A DNA stretch of 32,828 nt from an uncultured Bacteroidales bacterium (lineage in GTDB: Bacteria; Bacteroidota; Bacteroidia; Bacteroidales; Paludibacteraceae), in NCBI GenBank assembly GCA_900319995.1, contig ONQO01000038.1:1-32828 (forward strand), written 5' to 3'. Made by a program: the position numbers and the translations under genes. The notes beneath the pieces were generated by a model. The model saw nothing but the letters and a program-made list of their open reading frames with translations. It was not told the DNA's origin and did not search any database. This document shows positions 1 through 7,900 of this stretch, one piece after another; within the stretch, counting starts at the first letter, position 1; the number at the start of each line of letters is the position of its first letter.

Positions 1-2517
1 AACAAGGTGGCTAACATCGTTGGTCACACCATGCAGTTCCATCCCCACGGAGATGCCAGCATCAAGGATGCGCTGGTGCAGTTGGGACAGAAAGACCTGC
101 TGATTGACTGTCAGGGAAACTGGGGTAATATTCTTACCGGTGACGGGGCTGCGGCGCCGCGTTATATTGAGGCACGCCTGTCCAAGTTCGCATTAGAGAC
201 TGTCTTCAATCCCAAAACGACCGAATGGATGAAATCCTATGACGGGCGCAAGAATGAACCTATTCATCTGCCCGTCAAGTTCCCTTTGCTGCTCGCGCAG
301 GGAGTGGAAGGCATCGCCGTCGGTCTGAACTCCAAAATCCTGCCGCATAACTTCAATGAATTGTGTGACGCCTCACTCGCTTACTTGCGTAACGAGGACT
401 TCCAACTCTTCCCGGATTTCCCGACGGGAGGAGTCATTGATGTTACGCGCTATAACGATGGAGAAAGAGGAGGAGTGGTTAAAATCCGTGCGCGTATTCA
501 GAAAGCGGATGATAATAAAACGCTCATTATCACGGAGATACCTTTCGGTACTACCACCTCGAAAATCATTGAGACGATTCTCAAAGCCAATCAGAAAGGC
601 AAAATCAAGATCCGCAAGATTGACGATTTTACCGCCGACACCGCACGTATAGTGGTACAACTCGCTCCGGGAACATCCTCGGATAAAGCTATAGATGCCC
701 TGTACGCCTTTACCGACTGCGAAATCAATATCTCGCCCAACTGCTGCGTCGTGGAGAACAAGAAACCTATCTTCACGACCGTTTCTAGCCTCCTCAAACT
801 GTCCTGTGACAACACTAAAGCGTTGCTCAAATGGGAACTGGAGATAGAGAAAGGCGAACTGGAGGAGAAATATTTCTATACCTCCCTTGAGAAAATCTTC
901 ATCGAGAACCGTATCTATAAAAGGGAAGGGTACGAAAATGCCCCGAACAAGGAAAAACTCATTCAGTTTGTGGATGAGGCGCTTGAGCCTTTCAAACAAC
1001 AGCTCATCCGTGAAGTTCGGACAGAAGATATAGAGAAACTCTTCGAAATTCGCATGATCCGTATTACCAAGTTCGATTCCAAAAAAGCGGACGAACTGAT
1101 GAAAGAGTTGGACAAGAAAATCAAAGCTTGTATCAAGAATCTCAACCATCTCACGGACTATACGATTGCTTGGTTCGAAATGCTTAAAACCAAGTACGGA
1201 GACGCGTATCCGAGACGTACCGAGGTGCGCAATTTCGGAGCTATCAATGTCAAAGCTGTGGTTGAAAACAACGAGAAACTGTATATCAACCGCGAGGAAG
1301 GCTTTGTGGGAACGGGGCTCAAGAAGGATGAGTTCCTCTTCAATTGCTCCGACATTGACGATATTATTGTCTTCCACAAGGACGGCAAGTACAAAGTCAT
1401 GAAGGTGGCGGATAAACTCTTTGTCGGAACGGATATCCTGCATATCGCTATTTTCCAGAGAGGCGATGAACGTACGGTCTATAATGTGGTTTATCGTGAC
1501 GGCAAGAAGGGTATCTATTTCATGAAGCGCTTCAATGTCACGGGTGTAGCGAGGGATAAGGAATACGACCTGACGCAAGGTAAACCCGGCTCCAAAGTGG
1601 TCTATTTTACTGCCAATCCCAACGGAGAAGCGGAAATAGTACGGGTTACGCTCAAACCACAACTCCATCTCAAGAAACTGGAGGTTTGCAAAGACCTCTC
1701 CGAACTGGCAGTCAAGTCACGTACGGCGAGAGGAAATGTACTGACCAAATTCGAAGTCAAGTCCGTGACTCTCAAGCAGAAAGGACACTCCACGCTCGGC
1801 GGTCGCAAAGTGTGGTTCGATGCCGATGTACTGCGCGTCAATTATGATGAGCATGGCGTCTATCTCGGCGAGTTCTGGGATGAGGACCGTATCCTTGTTA
1901 TCAATAATGATGGTACGTATTATACCACTTCTTTCGACATTACCGCCCATTTTGAGGATAATATCTGGCGTATAGAGAAACTGGATCCCGAAAAAACGTG
2001 GTCGCTTATCCAATGGAACGGCGAACTCAAGTATTATTACGGCAAACGATTCCGGCTGGATGACGCGCAGCCTAAGATTCAATCCATGCTCGGCGAAGAT
2101 AAAGACTCGCGTTTGGCGGTCCTTTCCGACAGCCCCGAAGCGACTTTCCGAATCATCTTCAAGGACGAAAACCGCGAACCTATGGATATCCTCATGGCGG
2201 AGTTTATTGATGAGAAATCCGCTAAAGCGAAAGGCAAACGCATTACTACCCTCGAAGTAGCATCTATTGAAGACATTACCCCGGAACCCGAACCGGAACC
2301 CGAACCCGATGAATCATCGGAGGAAGAGAGTGCCGAATCTACTCCCGAAATCGAGAAGTCTCGTGAGCTCGAAACATCGAATCCTGATAACCTCGAAATT
2401 TCGCAAACTACACAAACTACGCAATCTACGCAATCTACGCAATCTACGTCGATAGACATAGAAGGCATTCCTATGACCTTTACCAAACCCAAAGATACCC
2501 AGTTGGATCTCTTCTAA
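1..2517 (+). CDS. parC: DNA topoisomerase IV subunit A, 5' end outside window
   Basis: Type IIA topoisomerase A subunit, which cuts and rejoins duplex DNA and, with ParE, separates daughter chromosomes. The frame is open from base 1 (N-K-V-A-N), so the start lies upstream; the GTG at 7 is an internal valine codon. HPHGDAS (bases 40-60) is the conserved DNA-gate motif, and the active-site tyrosine is in APRYIEARL (codon 163-165). Coiled-coil and C-terminal wrapping regions follow. The last 70 or so residues are low complexity: alternating Glu-Pro (near 2280-2310) and then Thr-Gln/Ser-Gln repeats (near 2400-2450), ending in a conserved-looking DTQLDLF. GyrA is the alternative; the FHPHGDAS context and acidic tail favour ParC, as does what I remember of Bacteroidota ParC. 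The Maf gene starts 14 bases after the stop. Confidence 0.93.
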   Translation, partial: NKVANIVGHTMQFHPHGDASIKDALVQLGQKDLLIDCQGNWGNILTGDGAAAPRYIEARLSKFALETVFNPKTTEWMKSYDGRKNEPIHLPVKFPLLLAQGVEGIAVGLNSKILPHNFNELCDASLAYLRNEDFQLFPDFPTGGVIDVTRYNDGERGGVVKIRARIQKADDNKTLIITEIPFGTTTSKIIETILKANQKGKIKIRKIDDFTADTARIVVQLAPGTSSDKAIDALYAFTDCEINISPNCCVVENKKPIFTTVSSLLKLSCDNTKALLKWELEIEKGELEEKYFYTSLEKIFIENRIYKREGYENAPNKEKLIQFVDEALEPFKQQLIREVRTEDIEKLFEIRMIRITKFDSKKADELMKELDKKIKACIKNLNHLTDYTIAWFEMLKTKYGDAYPRRTEVRNFGAINVKAVVENNEKLYINREEGFVGTGLKKDEFLFNCSDIDDIIVFHKDGKYKVMKVADKLFVGTDILHIAIFQRGDERTVYNVVYRDGKKGIYFMKRFNVTGVARDKEYDLTQGKPGSKVVYFTANPNGEAEIVRVTLKPQLHLKKLEVCKDLSELAVKSRTARGNVLTKFEVKSVTLKQKGHSTLGGRKVWFDADVLRVNYDEHGVYLGEFWDEDRILVINNDGTYYTTSFDITAHFEDNIWRIEKLDPEKTWSLIQWNGELKYYYGKRFRLDDAQPKIQSMLGEDKDSRLAVLSDSPEATFRIIFKDENREPMDILMAEFIDEKSAKAKGKRITTLEVASIEDITPEPEPEPEPDESSEEESAESTPEIEKSRELETSNPDNLEISQTTQTTQSTQSTQSTSIDIEGIPMTFTKPKDTQLDLF

Positions 2518-2531
2518 ACGACTAATCACCG

Positions 2532-3143
2532 ATGACCAATAACCCATGCCAAATACTCTTGGGCAGCGCATCGCCAAGAAGGCGTGAGTTGCTTGCTGGT
2601 TTGGACATCCCTTTTACGGCGGTCTCTATTGACGCCGATGAGTCGTATCCTGCCGACCTGCATGCGGGCGATATTCCTTGTTATATATCGCGCGCGAAGG
2701 CGCGGGCGTATATCCGGCAACTCGATGACAACCAACTGCTTATAACCGCCGATACCATTGTTTGGCTTGACGGGCATATGCTCGGCAAACCCCATAACGC
2801 GGAGGACGCAAAGGCTATGCTTAGAGCCCTCAGCGCTAAGACGCACCAGGTCTATACAGCCGTCACTTTTGCAAAAAAAAGCCAACAGCCAACAGCCAAC
2901 AACCAAAGTCTCGTTTTATCAACGATCGTCGATTGTACCGACGTCACTTTTGCTGAATTAACCGACGCCGAAATCGACTATTATATCTCTCAATACCGTC
3001 CCTTTGACAAAGCGGGAGCCTATGGTGTGCAGGAGTGGATCGGCTATGTGGCTTGTACGGAAATCCGTGGTTCGTATTTCAATGTAATGGGCTTTCCCGT
3101 TCACCGGGTTTATCGCTTTTTGAAAGACAACGGATATGTTTGA
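2532..3143 (+). CDS. maf: Maf family nucleoside triphosphate pyrophosphatase
   Basis: House-cleaning enzyme that hydrolyses non-canonical or excess NTPs (dTTP/UTP type in the YhdE branch) to the monophosphate and pyrophosphate in the cytoplasm. Visible motifs: SASPRRREL (residues 12-20), TADTIV with the likely catalytic Asp74, GKP (85-87), THQVYTAV (104-111) and the C-terminal DKAGAYGVQ...GSYFNVMGFPV block. At 203 residues the length is near normal. Residues about 114-126 (AKKSQQPTANNQS) look like a small insertion made by a 7-bp tandem repeat (AGCCAAC three times, near 2880-2903) in a loop between conserved strands. There is no strong ribosome-binding site. It probably shares a transcript with parC. 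Substrate preference cannot be read from the sequence. Confidence 0.9.
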   Translation: MTNNPCQILLGSASPRRRELLAGLDIPFTAVSIDADESYPADLHAGDIPCYISRAKARAYIRQLDDNQLLITADTIVWLDGHMLGKPHNAEDAKAMLRALSAKTHQVYTAVTFAKKSQQPTANNQSLVLSTIVDCTDVTFAELTDAEIDYYISQYRPFDKAGAYGVQEWIGYVACTEIRGSYFNVMGFPVHRVYRFLKDNGYV

Positions 3144-3360
3144 TTTTTCCGTTAACCCCCCACCAGAGCTAAACGACCTTTTAACGAGGTTTGTATTGGA
3201 CGCCGTTTTTTGTGAAAAATGATGTATTTTGCCTCATCAACGAACAGTTTGACGGTTGAATAATCCGTTTAATCTGTGCAATCTGCGGGCAAATAAAATT
3301 GTTTTATTTGTGGATAATTGGGAGTTATTAGTGACAAAAAAAAATTATTTTGCCAAATCC

Positions 3361-3391
3361 TTGCATATGTCATTTTTTTTTCGTACCTTTG
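3361..3391 (+). promoter_or_regulatory. Bacteroidota-type promoter
   Basis: TTG at 3361-3363 (in TTGCATAT), then 20 bases, then TACCTTTG at 3384-3391. This is the phylum's -33/-7 form with the same spacing as the other promoters here. It points at the candidate RNA, with a start expected near 3398; the next annotated gene is about 350 bases away and beyond a terminator. Confidence 0.75.
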
Positions 3392-3446
3392 CAAGCGATT
3401 TTAAAAATAAAGGAAAGTATTAACGGTTAAGACACTGCTTTCGGTC

Positions 3447-3551
3447 ATGTTTTCAATAACTTATCATAGTTCTTACGCGTTTTATACGCAGACAGTCTCT
3501 GCTGTCATAAACTATGTGCCGGAAAACTATACATGCGTGCTATCGAATTAG
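3447..3551 (+). CDS. Possible 34-residue small ORF
   Basis: ATG at 3447 opens 34 codons to a TAG at 3549-3551. The product would begin MFSITYHSS and be rich in Tyr, Ser, Thr and Val, with one Cys near the end. The stop codon lies in the loop of the terminator hairpin, an arrangement also seen at the end of the GH13 gene at 16001. There is no visible ribosome-binding site, and an open stretch of this length can occur by chance, so it may be only an accident of the structured RNA. Confidence 0.2.
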   Translation: MFSITYHSSYAFYTQTVSAVINYVPENYTCVLSN

Positions 3552-3570
3552 GTAGCACGCATTGCATTTT
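3533..3570 (+). terminator. Intrinsic terminator of the candidate RNA
   Basis: Perfect 10-bp stem: ATGCGTGCTA (3533-3542) and TAGCACGCAT (3553-3562), with a 10-base loop, followed by TGCATTTTTA. Confidence 0.8.
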
Positions 3571-3743
3571 TATAGATTGGCTTTTTGGGGTTAACTTTAA
3601 AATTTACTTGGAACGAGTGCCCCGAAGTTAATCCGCGTTGAGCAAATTTTAGGCAATTATGCCAGTTATGCACACGAGCAATAACAAAATCAAACGAATC
3701 AGCATGGGAATATAGAAGAAATGGTTTAGACTCAAAAATAAGT

Positions 3744-4892
3744 ATGCGCGATAAATTGGATCCGACATATAATTATGCTGTGCAGGCAATCAAACAGGCT
3801 ATATTGAATAGTCAGTTGAGGGCTGCTCGTCATGTAAATGAAGAACAATTGGCGTTATATTTCGGAATTGGAAAATATATCTCGGATAATACTCGGAAGA
3901 ATAAATGGGGCACAAACGCGATAGAAAATATCAGTAAGCAACTAAGCATTGAGTTGCCTGGGTTAAAGGGCTTTTCTGGTACAAACTTGAAACTCATGCG
4001 ACTTTTCTATGAGTCATGGAACTCTTTGTTTAATTCGTCAGCCATGGCTGGCGAAATAGCAGAAAAAACGTCAGCCACGGCTGACGAAATGGACGAAAAT
4101 CAGAATTTGGTATTCTTATCGGATCGTTTGATGATGAAAAATCGTCCCTGTGCTGATGTTGAGATGTCGTGGAGTGACTTTTTTGCATTGGGTTTTTCGC
4201 TGCATACTGAGATATTATCTAAGACGGAAACATTGGAAGAACGTGCTTTTTATATTCATCAGACTGCGCTATATCATTGGAACAAATATACATTGAGGGA
4301 TAATTTGAAGGCTGATTTATTCCACCATCAAGATCAATTGCCTAATAATTTTGCGCACACTCTCCCGCAAAAGAACCAAACGCTTAAGGCTATTAAGATG
4401 TTTAAAGACGAATATATGCTGGATTTTATCAATGTTGAGCAATTGGGAGAGCATGATGAGGATATAGACGAAGCGGTGATAGAGCGTGAAATAGCGATGA
4501 ATATCAAGAATTTTATAATGGAATTCGGACGCTCTTTTACATATCGAGGTAATCAGGTACATTACGATAAATTGGGGCATAACCATTGGGTGGATTTGCT
4601 CTTTTTTAACAGAGAATTACAAAGTCTGGTGGTGATAGAACTTAAGAAGGGTGCGTTCAAACCCGCCTATTTAGGGCAATTGGCTGCATATCTGCGGATA
4701 TTGGATGATGAAGAGAAATTGCCGCATGAAAACCCATCAATAGGGATTATATTGTGTAAAGAAGCGGATAAGGCTTATGTGGAGTATGTGTTACAAGATT
4801 ACCAGAAACCGATGGGTGTCGCGACCTATAAGATACGTGAGCATTTGAAAGAATTGCTTCCTGATGAAAACAAGTTGAAAGAATTGCTATAA
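3744..4892 (+). CDS. YhcG/DUF1016 family PD-(D/E)XK nuclease-like protein
   Basis: 382 residues. The N-terminal half (IGKYISDN, WGTNAIENISKQL, GFSGTNLKLMRLFYE) matches the helical DUF1016 N domain; the C-terminal half is a PD-(D/E)XK fold with D284 in HWVDLLFF, then E299 and K301 in VVIELKKG, and a following GQLAAYL helix. Biological role is not established; family members are often accessory genes near restriction systems, but here the gene stands alone with no methylase or specificity gene beside it. Residues about 98-116 (SSAMAGEIAEKTSATADEM) are a variable linker encoded by two near-identical palindromic segments. No promoter of the type seen elsewhere was found upstream. The ATG at 3744 fits the family start. 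Confidence 0.88.
   Translation: MRDKLDPTYNYAVQAIKQAILNSQLRAARHVNEEQLALYFGIGKYISDNTRKNKWGTNAIENISKQLSIELPGLKGFSGTNLKLMRLFYESWNSLFNSSAMAGEIAEKTSATADEMDENQNLVFLSDRLMMKNRPCADVEMSWSDFFALGFSLHTEILSKTETLEERAFYIHQTALYHWNKYTLRDNLKADLFHHQDQLPNNFAHTLPQKNQTLKAIKMFKDEYMLDFINVEQLGEHDEDIDEAVIEREIAMNIKNFIMEFGRSFTYRGNQVHYDKLGHNHWVDLLFFNRELQSLVVIELKKGAFKPAYLGQLAAYLRILDDEEKLPHENPSIGIILCKEADKAYVEYVLQDYQKPMGVATYKIREHLKELLPDENKLKELL
4036..4086 (+). repeat. Two palindromic 18-mers inside the YhcG gene
   Basis: 4036-4053 and 4069-4086 are both of the form CGTCAGCC-2 nt-GGCTGACG, the first with one mismatch. They lie 33 bases apart, in frame, each followed by AAAT, and encode SAMAGE and SATADE in a linker between the two domains. 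Confidence 0.7.
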
Positions 4893-4948
4893 ACAACAAA
4901 TCAAACGATTATAAATTAACCTTTTTGTTTAACTAAAAAATTAAATTT

Positions 4949-7900
4949 ATGAAAAAACTAAAACTTCTCTCCCTACTGATGCTGATTTGTTTCAGCGTGG
5001 GAAATGTGTGGGCGGATGATCCTGCTTCTGTAGGAACAACGCTATTTAGCGAGGACTTTAGCAGTTATTCTGCCAACAATGTTCCGAGCGGCTCGGTAAC
5101 AACTGCTACCGGTCGTGTTGTTTATGGTGGTGCTAATGTTACCTATGCTTGTACAGACGGAGGCTCCGCTACTAAAATTTATAACGAAACAACTGCTGGA
5201 GGAACAGCTCCCGAGATTTTGGTTGGGAAAAACACGGGTGTATTTTCAATCACTGGTATTCCTTCGGGAGGTGCACAAAAGATTACAGTTTCTTGGACAC
5301 AAAACAAGCAAGCTTTGGATGTGGCGCCTACTGGAACCGGTTATTCGGGTTCAGTTTCTGGAAAGCCAGCTAATGCGGGAAACAGATCATTCGACATAAC
5401 GGTTGCTGATGGCGCAGATGCAACTTTCACGCTTACCTTTGCAGCTACGGGTTCTTCTAACGTTCGTGTGGACAACATCGTTGTTACTGTTAAAACAGCG
5501 GGTGAAGGTGGTGCTCCTGCTAAAACTCTCACAAGCATTGCTGTTTCGGGCGCACCGACAAAGACTTCTTACTATGCAGGAGATAATTTTGACCCCGCTG
5601 GTTTGACTGTGACCGGCACATACAGCGATGCTTCAACTGCTCCTATTACTTCCGGTATTACTTGGTCTTATGATCCGTCACAGGAGCTAGCTCTCAATCA
5701 AACTTCTATTGGCGTAATAGCAACTGTTAGCGAGATAGCAAGTCCTAAAGTTAACGTAAGTATTACCGTTACAGAAGCTCCTGCCGCTGTAAACTATGAG
5801 AAAGTAACCGCTGAACCTGCAGATTGGTCAGGTGAATATTTGCTCGTATATGAGGCTGATGCTACGAATGCACGAGTTTGGAAAGGCGCAGATCAAGCTA
5901 ACAATTATGCAGAGGCGACGATTTCTGCTGGTGTAATCGCCGCTCCCGAAGGTGCAGCTGTGTTAACCATAGCTAAAGTGGCAGAATCCGATCCGGTAGT
6001 ATATACTATTATGGTTGGTGACAAATATATCGGTCAAACATCTGATGCAAATGGAATTAAGATTCAAACTACAGCCATTAACAATAGTATTTCGTATAAT
6101 GGAACAGATGCTGCTATTGATATTGTTGCTTCATCCGCTCACTTGAGATATAATAGTGCATCATCAAGCTATTTCCGTTATTACAAGTCGGCTACATACT
6201 CTTCACAGAAAAAGATTCAACTCTACAAAAAAGTAGATGGCACTGTAAAACCTGCTGCTGGTTTAGCATTTGAAACATCGGCCTACTTGGTTAAGGCTAA
6301 TGGATCTCTTGCAACACCGACTTTGAGCACGGCTGATGGCTTTGATGGTACTGTTACTTATGCAAGTAGTGATGCTGATGTAGTGGCAGTAAATACAACT
6401 ACAGGTGCTTTGACAATCAAGGCTGCTGGTAAGGCTGAGATTACTGCTTCATCTCTTGAGACAGAGAACTTCAAGGCCGGTTCGGCTAAATATACAGTAT
6501 ATGTAGCTGAGCAAGCTGGTACAGCTGAGGATCCTCTGACCGAGGCAAGTGCAAAGGCTTTGATTGATTTGGGCTGCACGCTGAACGCTCATGTGAATGG
6601 TATAGTTTTATCACAAAACTCTACTAATTTCACAGTTACTTTAACGGACGGTTTCCAATTCTACAAAGCAAAAGACCTTAATAATGTTGCTTTTGAAAGT
6701 GCTTACCTTGGTGCCGGTGACGAAGTAACGGCTGTCGGCGCTTTGAAGAAATTCAGTTCTACCTATGAATTGGACGAAGGATGTTATTTGACATTCTATG
6801 AACAAGCATCAACTCCTTTGACTTCTATTGCAAATGACGAAGCGAGCGCATACACTGTAGCACAAGCTCTCGGATTCGCAGCTAATCCGACTACTTATGA
6901 CTTAAGTGACATAGTTTATGTACGCGGTAAAGTTGCTATCGCTTCAACTGCTTTATTCAGTAAAAAATATTTGACCTATTCTATTTCGGATGATGGAACT
7001 ACCACAAGTGTTCTGAAAGTTTACAACGGTTTAGGCATTGACGGCGCAGCTTTCACCAGTAAAGATGACATTCTGGTAGGTGACGTCGTTGTTGTAAAGG
7101 GTAACTTAACCCAGTTCAATACAGAATTAGAGTTCGCAGCTAATAATGAATTGGTTTCAAAGAAACCGGTAGCAACCATTGCCATTGATAATATGGAGTT
7201 AGAATACGCAGAAGTAGCTACTATCTCTGCAACTATCACTCCCGCAGCGGCTGCGTCTACTGTTAAGTATAGCATTAAAGCAGGTAGCGATGATGTAATC
7301 ACATTGTCCGGAGACCAAATTACGGCAAAATCCGTAACTGGTACTGCAACTATCGTAGCAACTATTGCTGGTACAGATGATTACGAGGGCGCAACCAAAG
7401 AGTTCACGGTTTCTGTTGCTGAGGCTGACACTCGTAAGGTTGCTAATAGCCCTGCTACATTTACTACAACAAATGGAAATCTTGATCCTGCTGATATCGC
7501 TTATGCATCTTATCAAGGAGGCTCAAGCACCGCTCCTGCTATCTATAACGATGGTATCCGTTTGTATCAAATTAGCGGTTCAAATGACTTTGGAGGTTTC
7601 GTTACGATAACTGCTAAAACCGGTTGTACAATTGATGAGGTACAGATTACGACAACAAGCAAGTATTCAACAACCGTTGCGTACAGCGTAGATGGCAACG
7701 AAAATCTGTTGAAATCAGAAAGCGTTGCTGCTTCCAGTTCGTATACCACCGGTACAGGTTTGAATGTATCAAGTGTAAACATTCTCAACGTAGGAACCGG
7801 TAGCAGTGGTCGTTTGGAAATCGCTTCTATCAAGGTTTACTATACCGGTGAAGCGGCTACTATTGACCACTATGAGTTAGGAGGAACATATCAAACCGCA

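Larger units (their letters stand above)
3398..3570 (+). ncRNA. Candidate structured RNA, unidentified
   Basis: A strong promoter and a strong hairpin terminator enclose about 170 bases with no recognisable gene. By eye the RNA can fold as nested helices: GTTTTC (3449-3454) with GAAAAC (3522-3527); inside it CATAGTT (3465-3471) with AACTATG (3510-3516); inside that GCGT/ACGC (3477-3480 with 3486-3489) and GACAG/CTGTC (3491-3495 with 3502-3506), giving a three-way junction. A 34-codon ORF overlaps it, so a leader-peptide mRNA is the main alternative. I do not recognise an Rfam family; 6S RNA is possible by size only. Confidence 0.45.
3144..3743 (+). other. Gene-free interval with RNA locus
   Basis: No ORF with family features is visible. 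3144-3360 is AT-rich with phrases such as TCCGTTTAATCTGTGCAATC that look like degenerate repeat debris. 3361-3570 holds the promoter, candidate RNA and terminator listed separately. 3582-3743 contains a weak inverted repeat (GGTTAACTT at 3589-3597 against AAGTTAATCC at 3625-3634) and no recognisable promoter for the nuclease gene at 3744. Confidence 0.6.

Noticed and set aside
373-1668. 431-codon open frame on the minus strand within parC
   Set aside because: It lies wholly opposite the conserved topoisomerase frame and has no family motif; codon bias of parC keeps the opposite frame open.
3744-4892. YhcG gene as part of a defence island
   Set aside because: No restriction, methylase, toxin-antitoxin or mobile gene lies beside it; the DUF2130 gene is 21 kb away.
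4893-4948. Promoter for the first giant gene in the 56-base gap
   Set aside because: No TAnnTTTG with a TTG 20 bases before it; the TAACCTTTTTG there does not match.
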